DNA from: Campylobacterales bacterium
Lineage (GTDB): Bacteria; Campylobacterota; Campylobacteria; Campylobacterales; Sulfurimonadaceae
Reading direction: 5' to 3'
Length of the DNA: 35,044 nt
Assembly: GCA_024280035.1 (NCBI GenBank)
Contig: JAJRQV010000008.1
Span: forward strand, 1-35,044
Shown here: one piece after another, positions 1-10,892 of the stretch
Numbering within the stretch: the first letter of the stretch is position 1
How the letters are laid out: each line of letters begins with the position of its first letter
Made by a program: the position numbers and the translations under genes
The notes under the pieces: model-generated
The model's input: the letters and a program-made list of their open reading frames with translations, nothing else
Told to the model about the DNA's origin: nothing
The model's database searches: none

Positions 1-3
1 AAA

Positions 4-504
4 ATGGTCTATAATTTTGATTATGAAAATAAAAAAATAACACTCAATAAAACAACCCTTGAAACTATTCATGGTACAAAATTTGATACAACAAGTTTTA
101 AAATCATTGATACAACAGAGCTAAAAAAATCATCCAACTCAGAGGTTTTAGAAAACTTTGTCAGCAGTGATATTTTAAGCACTTACCTCAACACACGACG
201 TTCATGTAATGCAGAAAAAAACAATTATGACCTTGTTGCCATTGGTGCAAGAAATGATAGAAATGAGATTACGGTCTCTTTTTTAAATAATCTGCAAAAA
301 GCAGAAATCAATAGTAGTTTTTCAGAAGATATTAAAAATATTTATAAACTCCATGTTCAACCCATAGACAAAGATAAAACAACGGTTGATATACTTATGG
401 CTTTTGATAATGATGGTCTGATGAAAGAAGCGGTTTTAGGAAATGTATTTTGGATTGGAGAAATTACAGCAAAACGTGTGTATCATGATGTTGCTAGCAA
501 ATAA
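4..504 (+). CDS. Hypothetical protein, 5' end at window edge
   Basis: A 166-codon reading frame that I do not recognise. It is soluble-looking, rich in Asp, Asn, Lys and Thr, with no signal peptide, membrane segment or Cys cluster. The frame is still open at base 1 (codon AAA before the ATG), so the true start may lie upstream and the protein may be longer. It ends with TAA one base before the convergent yyaL-like gene, leaving no room for a separate terminator. Codon use looks like the neighbours. It is one of only three + strand genes in the window. No function is proposed. Confidence 0.6.
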   Translation: MVYNFDYENKKITLNKTTLETIHGTKFDTTSFKIIDTTELKKSSNSEVLENFVSSDILSTYLNTRRSCNAEKNNYDLVAIGARNDRNEITVSFLNNLQKAEINSSFSEDIKNIYKLHVQPIDKDKTTVDILMAFDNDGLMKEAVLGNVFWIGEITAKRVYHDVASK

Positions 505-505
505 G

Positions 506-2488
506 TTATCTTTCTTCAATAATTTTTATAACCTTTCTTAAGTCTTGATCTATCGCGAAACATTGAGACATATCACAAGCAAGGTAGCCTTTTATCGTTG
601 CTACTTTTTTAAGTACAAAAGGATAGTTGATTTCAGCTATCTTTTTTGTATTCTTTTCTAAATTTTCCTGACTTGCTTTTAGGGTAATATATCCTTTTTT
701 TTCTCTCAATAAAACTTGCATTAAACTCGCATAAGAAAAGGGCTCTTTTTTTAACAGTGCTGACGTATTGGCAAGTGTCTGTTTAACAATATCAAGATAC
801 TTTCGCTCTGCACTAAGGTTAGCTAACTTTAACAGAGCCCTAAGCATCTTATTCATCGCCGCAGTGTAATACTTATCCAACATATCCGCATTAACACGTA
901 AATCATCATCACTTAAAACCCACTGCTTAGCGTAGAACTTTTCAATAGCTTCATCACTTAAGGTTTTTGCTAAATAATAATACTCTGTCTTATACGTCTG
1001 CTTGTAAGCTTCAAGAAGTGCCGAAATCAAAAATGCATAATCTTCTAAAAGTGCCTTTTGCTGAGGAGCTTTTTCTAAAAAGGTTTGATGATATAGAACC
1101 CCTTTAAGATACATTTTTCGAAGTAATGCCATTAACCTTTCATTCCCCAGCTTCACATACTTCTTATCAATTGCGGCAGAACGAAACAAGGCTTCTATCA
1201 TCATCGCATTCCAAGCTGTATTAATCTTTTTATCTATAAAAGGGTAGTCTCTATTTTTACGTATGGCTTCTAGATTTGGTTTAATCTTCTCAAAGTTCTT
1301 TGGACGTTTTTTTGAGTAAAAATTGATATGTGTTTTAGCTTCAAAAGCCTCTTTATCATTAATAAAATTACCCTTTCGAGTAAGCTCAAGGTCATTAATG
1401 AGTTCGCTCTTATCTTTTTTACTAAGCCCTTGCATATACTGCATCATCTCTTCATAAGAGTAAGTAAAAAATCCCCCTTCTTCATGATGACTATCAGCAT
1501 CAGAAGCCGAAAAATAGACAGACCTGTTTTCAAAACGATTTTCTATCATAAAGATTGTCTCTTTTACAATATTTTTATAAAGTTCATCCTTTGTTAGTCT
1601 ATAGGCTTTAAGGTAAAGGGGAATAAGTTCTGCATTGGTATATAACATCTTCTCAAAATGAGGAATCTCCCAAGTAGCATCTACACTATAACGAAAGAAA
1701 CCACCTTCGACTTGGTCATAAATTCCATGCAGTGCCATTTCTCTAAGTATTAAGAGTGCCATCTCTTTTGCACCCTCAACCCCCAAACTATCTAAATCAA
1801 ATAAAAGATCTATCTTCGAACTCTCTGGAAACTTTGGCTGGTATGAAAAACCGTAATAAATATCATCAAAGTTCTCTTGAAATGCCAAAAACACCTTTTT
1901 TATAATATCAAGTTTAAGTGATACAGCTTTAAAATTATGGGCATCAAAGGCCAAGACTTTTTTGTGAATCAGCTCTGCCTTTATCATTATCTCTTTTTTA
2001 TTTTTTTCGTAGGCTAGAGCTAAACGAGGAAGAAGACTTAGCATTCCTTCTAGGCTGTATTTTTCAGTGGGTGGAATATAAGTACCCACAAAAAAAGCTT
2101 TTGCATCTTCAGTTAAAATGGCTGTTAAGGGCCATCCTCCTGAACGATTTTTAAGTAATATATGAAGATTTTGGTAGAGTTTATCTAAATGTGGAAGTTC
2201 TTCTCTATCAACTTTAATAGCAATATAGTCTTTATTTAAAAGCTCCGCTATCTCTTTATCTTCAAAGCTTTCATAAGCCATAACATGACACCAGTGACAG
2301 GTTGAATAACCAATAGAAAGAAAAATAAGTTTATGCTCTTTTTTTGCCTTTGTTAAAGCTTCTTCTCCCCAAGGGTACCAGTTAACAGGATTATTTTTAT
2401 GCTGTTGTAGATAAGGAGAGGATTCAGACTTTAAGGCATTTGCATCTAAAAAAGAGAGTATCAATAAAAAAAGAATAAAAGGCTTCAT
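506..2488 (-). CDS. Thioredoxin-domain protein, DUF255/YyaL (SPATA20-like)
   Basis: A 660-residue protein of the YyaL/DUF255 family. An N-terminal hydrophobic stretch (residues 1-18, ending in DANA) looks like a signal peptide, so the protein probably acts in the periplasm, which is unusual for a family mostly annotated as cytoplasmic. The mature N-terminus has the family signature ([20 protein letters not shown]) and a thioredoxin-like active site STCHWCHVM near residue 65, preceded by LIFLSIGY. The remaining ~450 residues are the alpha/alpha toroid (N-acyl-glucosamine-epimerase-like) part of the family. Full family length, no lesions. The substrate is unknown; a thiol-disulfide or sugar-related role is only family inference. 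It converges with the + strand gene and follows a decayed spacer after ribF. Confidence 0.85.
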   Translation of the reverse strand: MKPFILFLLILSFLDANALKSESSPYLQQHKNNPVNWYPWGEEALTKAKKEHKLIFLSIGYSTCHWCHVMAYESFEDKEIAELLNKDYIAIKVDREELPHLDKLYQNLHILLKNRSGGWPLTAILTEDAKAFFVGTYIPPTEKYSLEGMLSLLPRLALAYEKNKKEIMIKAELIHKKVLAFDAHNFKAVSLKLDIIKKVFLAFQENFDDIYYGFSYQPKFPESSKIDLLFDLDSLGVEGAKEMALLILREMALHGIYDQVEGGFFRYSVDATWEIPHFEKMLYTNAELIPLYLKAYRLTKDELYKNIVKETIFMIENRFENRSVYFSASDADSHHEEGGFFTYSYEEMMQYMQGLSKKDKSELINDLELTRKGNFINDKEAFEAKTHINFYSKKRPKNFEKIKPNLEAIRKNRDYPFIDKKINTAWNAMMIEALFRSAAIDKKYVKLGNERLMALLRKMYLKGVLYHQTFLEKAPQQKALLEDYAFLISALLEAYKQTYKTEYYYLAKTLSDEAIEKFYAKQWVLSDDDLRVNADMLDKYYTAAMNKMLRALLKLANLSAERKYLDIVKQTLANTSALLKKEPFSYASLMQVLLREKKGYITLKASQENLEKNTKKIAEINYPFVLKKVATIKGYLACDMSQCFAIDQDLRKVIKIIEER

Positions 2489-2504
2489 TTTTTTATTACC
2501 TGTT

Positions 2505-2561
2505 TCATAAGTTCATTCCAAAAATACCAGCTATTATTAAATAAATCCATGTTCTATTCAT
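2505..2561 (-). pseudogene. Possible 5' remnant of an SMR (SugE/EmrE-type) transporter gene
   Basis: A very good ribosome-binding site (AAGGAG, 7 bases before ATG) precedes an 18-codon frame beginning MNRTWIYLIIAGIF and then stopping at TGA. Small multidrug resistance proteins start with this kind of sequence (WIYLIIAG.FE...), forming the first helix of a ~105-residue, four-helix pump. Here the rest is missing. Another frame continues [11 protein letters not shown], consistent with a deletion joining two gene parts, but that is inference. It could instead be a genuine small leader peptide before yyaL. Confidence 0.4.
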
Positions 2562-2622
2562 AAGGAATCTCCTTAATCCATTTTAGCCATTTACGCTGAC
2601 TTAATTTCTTTGCTAGCGTTGA
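2554..2622 (-). other. Possible 3' tail of a lost gene after ribF
   Basis: Directly after the ribF TAG, in the same frame, 22 sense codons read as protein (STLAKKLSQRKW..., then a basic/aromatic tail) and end at a TAG that overlaps the SMR-like ATG (ATGAATAG). Such an overlap is typical of adjacent operon genes, so this may be the 3' end of a gene that once lay between ribF and the SMR gene. It is short and could be chance. Confidence 0.2.
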
Positions 2623-3447
2623 CTACAGTGCTAAAAAGTTTATGACTTTTTTTGCCTCTTGTATATCTAAATTAATCTGCTCTTTTAGTTCTTCAAAAGA
2701 CTCAAAGGCTCGATTTTTTCGTATATAGTGTAAAAATGAAATTTCTGCTGTTTTGCTCACATTAACCTCTTTAGCTAAGATATGTGTTTCTATGGCAAAA
2801 GAGTTATCTGTAATCTGTCTTTGACCAATAAAACTTACTGAAGGATATAGCTTGTCATCATCCAATCGAGTCATTGTAGCATATACCCCCTCTTTAGGAA
2901 GGCGGTACCCTAAGGTCTCTATGTTAATGGTGGGCACTAGTTTTTCTTTTCCTACACCCTGCCCTGAAACTACCTTTCCCTTAAGTTGGTAGTTATACCC
3001 TAAGTAAAGATTAGCCTTTTCTAATCTACCTTGTTCAAGTAATTTACGAATCTTATGCGAATGAACAGCAACGCCTTCAACCTTAACCTCATCAACAACA
3101 ATAACCTCTCCATCAAAAAGTTCTTTTAAATCTAAGGAGTCACATGAACGTCTATTTCCAAAATGAAAATCAAAACCAACAACAATCTTCGTAAGCTTAG
3201 GAAAATCTGTTTTTAACTTAGTAATAAAAGCATCTCCACTTAAACCTTTGATATCTTCTAAATCATAATAAAAAAGCGGATAATGCGTATGATCTTGTCT
3301 GTGTTTACCCGGTGTCATATCTGCATAACCTGTCTCAATGGCTAAAACAGCTCCTTCTTCACTTAATTCAGAAAAAAGATATTGATGCGCCGCATGCATA
3401 CCATCAAAACCACCAATGGCAATCGAATCTATTTTATCGCTTAACAT
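2623..3447 (-). CDS. ribF: Bifunctional riboflavin kinase / FAD synthetase
   Basis: Makes FMN from riboflavin and ATP, then FAD from FMN. The N-terminal nucleotidyltransferase half shows the GGFDGMHAAH motif (family GxFDGxHxGH) close to the start. The C-terminal flavokinase half shows the start of the barrel (LKGKVVSGQGVG), the PTINIE motif, LPKEGVYA and the catalytic Glu in ETHIL. The frame is open to a further ATG at 3468, but the ATG at 3447 (MLSDKIDS) is preferred because it leaves the normal short lead before GGFDG; this gives 274 residues and a 14-base overlap with tlyA. Neither start has a well-placed Shine-Dalgarno, so translation is probably coupled to tlyA. The tlyA-ribF order is typical of Campylobacter. 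Confidence 0.9.
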   Translation of the reverse strand: MLSDKIDSIAIGGFDGMHAAHQYLFSELSEEGAVLAIETGYADMTPGKHRQDHTHYPLFYYDLEDIKGLSGDAFITKLKTDFPKLTKIVVGFDFHFGNRRSCDSLDLKELFDGEVIVVDEVKVEGVAVHSHKIRKLLEQGRLEKANLYLGYNYQLKGKVVSGQGVGKEKLVPTINIETLGYRLPKEGVYATMTRLDDDKLYPSVSFIGQRQITDNSFAIETHILAKEVNVSKTAEISFLHYIRKNRAFESFEELKEQINLDIQEAKKVINFLAL

Positions 3448-4144
3448 AATAATAACAGTACTCCACATTTCCTTCTTTTCCGGTAACAGAGGATTCTTCC
3501 ATCTGTACCTTACGCCAACCTAAAAGAGAACAAGTGTCTTCAAATTTTATCATCGAAGCCATAATTGCTTTTTTATCAACTACCACACCATTCTTATCAC
3601 GCTTAACATTCTTACCCACTTCAAACTGCGGTTTAAAAAGAAGGATAATATATTGTGAGCTCAAGTTATCTATCGCTTCTAAAATATTCAATAAAGAGAT
3701 AAACGAGACATCACAGGTAATAAGTTCAAAGGCTTTTTCACTCTTGTATTCACGAATATCTTGATTTTCTATACTTATAACGCGTTCATCGTCTAAAAGT
3801 TTCTGATGAAGTTGAGATGAACCTACATCCACAGAGTGTACACAAGCCACATCATTCATTAAAAGAACTTCCGTAAAACCACCCGTTGAAGAGCCAATGT
3901 CTAAGGCATTAAGCCCCTTCACCTCAAAAGGTAAAAGAGGCAAAAAGTTTTTAAGTTTATGTGCTGCACGCGAAACATACACATATTCATCATCAAGCTC
4001 TACAAGCTCATCTGAAATCTTAAAAGATGCCTTCGTAATAACTTTTTTGTTAACACTAACTTTTGAGTTTTTAATGAGTTGTTGAGCCTTATTTCGGCTA
4101 TCTACAAGCTTGTTTTCTACTAAATATTGGTCAAGTCTAATCAT
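3434..4144 (-). CDS. tlyA: TlyA family rRNA 2'-O-methyltransferase
   Basis: A 236-residue TlyA protein. TlyA enzymes methylate ribose 2'-OH groups on rRNA (16S C1409 and/or 23S C1920, which affects capreomycin sensitivity) and are sometimes reported as haemolysins. Residues 1-60 form an S4 RNA-binding domain (MIRLDQYLVENKL). The linker VSRAAHKL leads to an FtsJ-like Rossmann methyltransferase with the SAM site LDIGSSTGGFTEVLL (~80-94), the acidic VDVG motif, CDVSFISL and LLFKPQFEVGK. All parts expected for the K-D-K-E family are present. Its stop lies inside the start of ribF, so the two form an operon. A good -10 element sits only seven bases before the ATG. Confidence 0.95.
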   Translation of the reverse strand: MIRLDQYLVENKLVDSRNKAQQLIKNSKVSVNKKVITKASFKISDELVELDDEYVYVSRAAHKLKNFLPLLPFEVKGLNALDIGSSTGGFTEVLLMNDVACVHSVDVGSSQLHQKLLDDERVISIENQDIREYKSEKAFELITCDVSFISLLNILEAIDNLSSQYIILLFKPQFEVGKNVKRDKNGVVVDKKAIMASMIKFEDTCSLLGWRKVQMEESSVTGKEGNVEYCYYYVKR

Positions 4145-4150
4145 ATACGG

Positions 4151-4156
4151 ATTATA
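4151..4156 (-). promoter_or_regulatory. -10 element (TATAAT) of tlyA-ribF, possibly leaderless
   Basis: On the minus strand GGGTATAATCCGTATATG places a consensus TATAAT so that transcription would start at or within a base or two of the tlyA ATG. No Shine-Dalgarno fits between them, which suggests a leaderless mRNA. A clear -35 is not seen, as is usual in Campylobacterota. Confidence 0.5.
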
Positions 4157-4209
4157 CCCTATCTGAGGATATAATTACTAAGGTATAAACAAGAATTTTT
4201 TAGGAATTT

Positions 4210-4569
4210 TTACTCTTTTATAAAGTTTAAAGACAAAGAGTTAACACAATGACGTGTACTTTTTTGTGTAATGCGTTCACCTACAAATACATGACCTAAG
4301 TGACCACCACAGTTCTTACATACAATTTCTACACGTCGACCATCGGCATCTGGAATCTCTCTTACTGCACCGGCAATCGTATCATCAAAACTTGGCCAAC
4401 CTGTGCCTGAATCAAACTTGTCTTCTGAGTTAAAAAGTGGACTATTACACTGTTTACAGGTATAAACACCTTGTTCTTTATTATCATTAAGTGCCCCTGA
4501 AAAAGGTCGTTCAGTACCCTTTTGTAAAATCACATACGCTTCTTCTTCTGTTAGTTTATTATACGCCAT
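4210..4569 (-). CDS. msrB: Peptide-methionine (R)-S-oxide reductase MsrB
   Basis: Reduces methionine-R-sulfoxide in oxidised proteins using thioredoxin. The 119 residues form a complete single-domain cytoplasmic MsrB without a signal peptide or MsrA fusion. Visible features are two zinc CxxC pairs (C38-K-Q-C41 and C84-K-N-C87), the GTGWPSF motif, GGHLGHVF, and the catalytic cysteine C108 in RHCVNS. It follows the GAF-domain gene by 78 bases on the same strand and may share its transcript. The possible Fur box upstream of that gene would link both to iron or oxidative stress, but this link is inference. Confidence 0.95.
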   Translation of the reverse strand: MAYNKLTEEEAYVILQKGTERPFSGALNDNKEQGVYTCKQCNSPLFNSEDKFDSGTGWPSFDDTIAGAVREIPDADGRRVEIVCKNCGGHLGHVFVGERITQKSTRHCVNSLSLNFIKE

Positions 4570-4647
4570 AGTTTTTATCCAATCTATTTATTTAACGCGA
4601 AGTGTAACAAGTTTGAGTAAGTCAAAGCTGAAAATTTTAGTTAGATA

Positions 4648-5220
4648 TTATTTTTGTTGTCTACGTAAGACAATACCTACAATAAAAGCCGAAACATCTA
4701 AAAGCATCTTATGAAAAGCAGAAGGTTCTCTATGCTCAAAAGAAGACAAGGTAAAACTTCCTATCGCTTCACCCTCTTTTGTTCGTATGGGCATTGACCA
4801 ACAAGAGCAGAGATTAAAGTCATAAGCAATATTACGTATATCTTCCCATCTCTCATCTTTAAAGGTGTCTTTTACATATTGAGGTTGATTTTTATACACT
4901 GCATTTCCACATGAACCTCCACCAGGACCAGGCTTTAGGTCTCTTAGCGCCTGATGACCATCAGCAGGAATTGTTGGTGCAGAAAGGACACTCATTAGAC
5001 CTGTTTTTTCATCTTTAATCATAATTGAGGCTACAGAGTTTGGTAACAAAGACTCACTTAACTTACACAAACTCATTAAAATTGTTTCTTGAGATCCTCC
5101 ATCAGCTACCATCTGTAAAACTTTTTGCTGTATATCCGAAATCTCGTTAAATTCTATCGCAGTCATTGGAACAGTTTCTAAGGAGGAATTTTCCAAAGAG
5201 GTACACCCCATCGTTTCCAT
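4648..5220 (-). CDS. Stand-alone GAF-domain protein
   Basis: A 190-residue protein. After a ~25-residue N-terminal tail, residues ~30-185 form one GAF domain of the kind usually found in front of GGDEF or kinase modules: VLQMVADG, SVASIMIKD, the glycine-rich PGPGGGSCGNAVY, DTFKDERWEDIR, and CSCWSMPIRTKEGEAIGSF. No output domain follows, so it must act on a partner or as a small sensor. Cysteines in GGGSCG and LCSCW could bind a cofactor or respond to redox state, but the ligand is unknown. It stands between ligA and msrB, and a possible Fur box overlaps its likely promoter. Confidence 0.8.
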   Translation of the reverse strand: METMGCTSLENSSLETVPMTAIEFNEISDIQQKVLQMVADGGSQETILMSLCKLSESLLPNSVASIMIKDEKTGLMSVLSAPTIPADGHQALRDLKPGPGGGSCGNAVYKNQPQYVKDTFKDERWEDIRNIAYDFNLCSCWSMPIRTKEGEAIGSFTLSSFEHREPSAFHKMLLDVSAFIVGIVLRRQQK

Positions 5221-5258
5221 AATGTATCCTTGAATAAAAACACTTATTTATTCTCTAA

Positions 5259-5273
5259 TGATAATTCTTATTA
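5259..5273 (-). promoter_or_regulatory. Candidate Fur box upstream of the GAF/msrB genes
   Basis: The sequence TGATAATTCTTATTA matches the 7-1-7 Fur inverted repeat (TGATAAT-N-ATTATCA) with a perfect left half and 5 of 7 in the right half. It lies 39 bases before the GAF-gene ATG. A possible -10, TAGAAT (minus strand, 5279-5284), would start transcription inside the box, a repressing geometry. AT-rich DNA makes chance matches common. Confidence 0.35.
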
Positions 5274-5348
5274 ACTAAATTCTACATGATACTTTTCATA
5301 TAACTTCAGACAAAAAGAATCTTCAAACTTTGAAACATTATAAAATAA

Positions 5349-7304
<1,956 letters not shown>

Positions 7305-7346
7305 TTATTGTCCATAAAGAGGGCTTAGTTCTGAGGTTATGCCGCG

Positions 7347-8294
7347 CTAAAATTTTATTTTATCAATAATATCAGCTTGATTTGAGACCTCTGTTGATTT
7401 ATATTTTGTATACATCAAGTCATTCATATGCTCGTTATACTGGTCAATTTGAACTTTTTGGTACTCAATTACTGTAATATCATTGAAAGTATACACTGCC
7501 GTATCTTTACTTCCGGCTAATTGAAGTACATTTCTAAAAACATAAAAGATTTTACGCCCATTTTTAGTACGAAGGGAGATCTTATGTTTATTTCCTTCCG
7601 CTTCAAAATTATCTAACTGTTCAATAAAGTCATTTTCAGCATGAACAACACTATCAATAGAGATTTTCTGGTTTAAAAATTCCCACAAATGATTCTCATT
7701 TTCTATCAATTTTTTTAAATCATCATCATCAAATAGTTTAGTAAATGCCTTGTTCATAAAGGTAATACTTCCATTAGAATAAACAATAGTTGGATTAGGA
7801 GAGACATTAGTGATTTCAGAAAGAATAGAAGCTGAAGCCCTTTGAACCTTAACTTGAAGTTCACGACGACGATAGGTATCTGCAATACGTTTATATACAA
7901 TTCGTTTTACAGCTGAAAAAAGAGTGTCAATAAGACGAGGCATCTTAATTGGTTTTAAAATATAATAGTCAATACCAATGGCAATAGACTCCATAAAATA
8001 CTCGGTATTAGAATAAGCAGAAACTACGACAATGGGTATACTAGTGTCGATACTACGAATATTTCTACTCATCTCAATACCATTTAAATTAGGCATCTCA
8101 ATATCGGTAATAACAAGGTCATACTTCATGGTTTTAAAGGCGGCAAGCCCCTCTTTCCCATCACTTGCTACATCAACCTTAGCAAAAATACGTTCTATAA
8201 TTTTAATGGTTTCTAAACGCAAATTTTCATCATCTTCAACATATAAAATACGAAGTTCTTTTCCCAGTTCCATTAAATCATGAAGATGTTCCAT
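7347..8294 (-). CDS. Response regulator with C-terminal PAS-like domain
   Basis: A two-component receiver protein. The first ~125 residues are a complete CheY-like domain: acidic pair in LYVEDDE, phosphoacceptor D64 in DLVITDIEMPN, the conserved Ser in VVSAYSN and the Lys in YYILKPIKMP. A linker leads to a PAS-like domain (~150-290: TNVSPNPTIVYSNGSITFMNKAF). There is no DNA-binding, GGDEF or kinase output, so it may sense or relay by protein contact. The frame is open to a TTG at 8312, but the ATG at 8294 has a good Shine-Dalgarno (AAGAGG, 4 bases away) and is chosen, giving 315 residues. In Helicobacter a chemotaxis regulator (CheV) sits at the same place next to ligA, which hints at a signalling slot. 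Confidence 0.85.
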   Translation of the reverse strand: MEHLHDLMELGKELRILYVEDDENLRLETIKIIERIFAKVDVASDGKEGLAAFKTMKYDLVITDIEMPNLNGIEMSRNIRSIDTSIPIVVVSAYSNTEYFMESIAIGIDYYILKPIKMPRLIDTLFSAVKRIVYKRIADTYRRRELQVKVQRASASILSEITNVSPNPTIVYSNGSITFMNKAFTKLFDDDDLKKLIENENHLWEFLNQKISIDSVVHAENDFIEQLDNFEAEGNKHKISLRTKNGRKIFYVFRNVLQLAGSKDTAVYTFNDITVIEYQKVQIDQYNEHMNDLMYTKYKSTEVSNQADIIDKIKF

Positions 8295-8320
8295 AAAGCC
8301 TCTTGAAATCAATTTTTCTT

Positions 8321-8326
8321 ATTATA
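8321..8326 (-). promoter_or_regulatory. Extended -10 promoter before the response regulator and ligA
   Basis: Minus-strand TGATATAAT is an extended -10 (TG-N-TATAAT) in the 64-base gap between mutS2 and the response regulator. It would start a transcript about 20 bases before the chosen ATG, giving the ligA segment its own promoter within the larger block. No clear -35. Confidence 0.5.
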
Positions 8327-8358
8327 TCATAATGGAGGAAACCTCATCTTTTCTTTAC

Positions 8359-10572
8359 CTAAAGCGTTACTACCTTTGCTCCAAAACCACCCATATGTGC
8401 AGGGGCATCTGAAAATTTCTTCACTGAAGGATGAACCTTTAAAAACTCTTTAACCGCATAAGCCAGTTTACCAGTTCCGATACCGTGATAAATCAAGACT
8501 TCATCCCAACCTGCCATCAAAGCATCTGATAAAAAAACATCCAGCTTTTCAACTGCCTCTTCACCTCGTAAACCATGTAAGTCCAGTTTTAAACCTGAAC
8601 GTTTTTGTGTGTCTATGGTCACAATAGAGTGCTCTTTCTTTTTAAGAAGCTCTTTTTGCGTAGGCTTAAGTTCAACAAGTTTAACACGAAGTTTCATTCC
8701 CTCAACCTCTACCGTTGCCTCTTTTTTCTTCATTGAAGTAATAATACCACGTGACTTTCTATACTGAACTGCATCACCCACTTTAAAGAAGTGATCAGTA
8801 GTGACTTTTGTATGGGGTGCTTTGTTTTTTGGAAGTTCAGTATTGGCACGATTTAAGGCACGATGAAGCTCTTTCTCATCCTTAGCTTTTACAGCAGTTT
8901 TAGCCTCTTTAATCGCTTTTTTATAGGCTTCATCAAGAATAAACTTCTCTTGTTTCAAGTCATTATAGATGTTTTCTTTAGCATCTTTAAGCTCTTTTTT
9001 CTGCTCATATATAGCTTCAAGCTCTTTATCTAATTTTTTATGTTTATCTTGCAAAGAGCGTTCAAGTTCAGAAGAACGTTCAATTAAGGCATTAAGTTTT
9101 TCATGATTTTCACCATAAACCACCTTCGCTTCATTCACAATAGATAGAGGTACACCATAACGCAATGCTGTTTCAAAAGCATACGATTTTCCTACTATAC
9201 CTTGAAGGAATTCATACCTTGGTGTACGATTTTTTTCATCATACATCGCTGCCATTAAAGCAACCTCATCATTCAGTGCCATTAAAGAAGCAAGACGTTT
9301 ATGATGAGTGGTAATAACAATCTTTACCCCTCTTTTCATTAAGGCTTCTAACATCGCTTTAAACAGAGCTGCCGCCTCATCGGAGTCAGTACCTAACTCA
9401 ATCTCATCCACGCCTAAAAGCATGTTCTCTTCCTTAAAGAGTTTGGCGAAAGAGAGCATTCGACCTGCAAAAGTTGAAATATCATTTTTTACATTTTGAG
9501 GATCATCAATAATAGCTTCTATATTTTTAAAGGTACCAATCACAGAGTTTTTTGGATTAATTGGCATAGGAATAAGATACTTTGCTAAATACGCAGCAGA
9601 AAGTATTGCCTTAAGTAACATAGTTTTACCCCCCGCATTAACACCCGTAATCATTAAAACAGATTTTGAAAAGTCTAGACTAATAGACTTAGCATTAGAG
9701 AGTGCGGGATGTTTAAATTCATTAAGAATAATTTCTGATGTTTTTTGCGCTTTTAAGATATGTAAGTTCTTAGAACGAGCAAAAAGAATTCTAGCTTGGT
9801 AGTGATCAAAAATATCAAAACTTTTATTAATAAAAAGCAAGAATCCATGCATCTTATACATAGACGAAGAAAATGCAATCGCATAGGTATACAGTTTTGC
9901 CTCTTTTTCTTGTTTAACTGAGTTTACCTGAGCCTTAAGGTTTGAAATAGAATCTGGAGAAACATAAAAAAATCCAGATGATGAACGCCCAACAATATTT
10001 CCCTTAAGGTAATGATTAAAGCCTGGACGAAGAAGAAGACACTCTTCTCCATTAAAGAAGTGTACCTGTCTATCAACTAAATACATCTCTAGTTTTTTTG
10101 TAAATAAAATACGTTTCATACTGGCACTAAGCTGGTCTTTAAGCTGTTTTAAACGAAGGTTCATGGCATATAAATCTTCATCTAAATCTTCTTTAAATTC
10201 ACCCTTAGCATCAAAATATCTGTCTATCTCATCAAAATCAAGGTGAATATCAATACCATGAATCCATGTACCCAAACTTCCATCAAAATCAAATTTTTGA
10301 AGATAACGAAAGTAACGTACTATTTTTACAAATTCAAAAATATCTTCTAAATTTAATTGTCCTTGTTTTTTTAGGTACGCTAATGCCGAATTAAGTTTTT
10401 TTACCTTTGAAGGTGCCTTAAATTCATAAGCATCAAGCTCATTAATAATTTTAAAATGGCGATTTTGGTCACCCTCTATGTAGAGAGCTTTATCACGTGC
10501 TAAAAAATCTTGAAATTGGGAAAGAAAGGAGCTCAGATCTAACTGAGTAGAAATTTCACTGCTTATTGACAT
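8359..10572 (-). CDS. mutS2: MutS2 family ATPase/endonuclease
   Basis: MutS2 proteins act in suppression of recombination and, in Bacillus, in rescue of collided ribosomes; they do not do mismatch repair. The 737-residue protein has the core helical domain, a MutS-type ATPase (Walker A GVNAGGKTM, Walker B LLGVDEIELGTD, then ITTHH), a long charged coiled coil (~500-580), a KOW-like segment (FFKVGDAVQYRKSRG) and a C-terminal Smr nuclease domain with LDLHG and HGIGTGKL. It lacks the N-terminal mismatch-recognition domain of MutS1, as expected. It overlaps the upstream small membrane gene by 10 bases, so translation is coupled. Full length, no lesions. Confidence 0.95.
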   Translation of the reverse strand: MSISSEISTQLDLSSFLSQFQDFLARDKALYIEGDQNRHFKIINELDAYEFKAPSKVKKLNSALAYLKKQGQLNLEDIFEFVKIVRYFRYLQKFDFDGSLGTWIHGIDIHLDFDEIDRYFDAKGEFKEDLDEDLYAMNLRLKQLKDQLSASMKRILFTKKLEMYLVDRQVHFFNGEECLLLRPGFNHYLKGNIVGRSSSGFFYVSPDSISNLKAQVNSVKQEKEAKLYTYAIAFSSSMYKMHGFLLFINKSFDIFDHYQARILFARSKNLHILKAQKTSEIILNEFKHPALSNAKSISLDFSKSVLMITGVNAGGKTMLLKAILSAAYLAKYLIPMPINPKNSVIGTFKNIEAIIDDPQNVKNDISTFAGRMLSFAKLFKEENMLLGVDEIELGTDSDEAAALFKAMLEALMKRGVKIVITTHHKRLASLMALNDEVALMAAMYDEKNRTPRYEFLQGIVGKSYAFETALRYGVPLSIVNEAKVVYGENHEKLNALIERSSELERSLQDKHKKLDKELEAIYEQKKELKDAKENIYNDLKQEKFILDEAYKKAIKEAKTAVKAKDEKELHRALNRANTELPKNKAPHTKVTTDHFFKVGDAVQYRKSRGIITSMKKKEATVEVEGMKLRVKLVELKPTQKELLKKKEHSIVTIDTQKRSGLKLDLHGLRGEEAVEKLDVFLSDALMAGWDEVLIYHGIGTGKLAYAVKEFLKVHPSVKKFSDAPAHMGGFGAKVVTL

Positions 10573-10892
10573 TTATCTAAACTAAGAAGTCTTCCATACA
10601 TTTGTGTATCTTTTATACCCATAAAGGTTTGTGTTCCTGAACTATAAGAGAACTCCTCTTTACTTACATTGACACCATCACAAACAATCTTTTCACCATG
10701 TGTATATTCTAAAAGAACACTTTCTAAATGTAAACGTATGTTTTGTGTATTTTGGTTATACAAATACGCACCAACGATAAACAAACCAAAGATAACAACG
10801 GTAATAATTTTTTGCTTTAAAGAGATTTCAGTAAAAAAATGTAAAACTGAAAAAAGAATCAATACAACTATGATACCAAGAAGGTAAGCCAT
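10563..10892 (-). CDS. Small conserved-position membrane protein
   Basis: A 109-residue protein with two predicted membrane helices (residues ~3-20 and ~28-44) followed by a ~60-residue soluble tail with two Cys (IVCDGVN and LDKCQ at the end) that may pair if periplasmic. I do not recognise a named family. It overlaps murC by 1 base upstream and mutS2 by 10 bases downstream, so it is firmly within the operon. A small hypothetical gene is also found between murC and mutS2 in Helicobacter pylori (HP0622, from memory), which suggests a conserved, undescribed partner in this cluster. No function is proposed. Confidence 0.75.
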   Translation of the reverse strand: MAYLLGIIVVLILFSVLHFFTEISLKQKIITVVIFGLFIVGAYLYNQNTQNIRLHLESVLLEYTHGEKIVCDGVNVSKEEFSYSSGTQTFMGIKDTQMYGRLLSLDKCQ

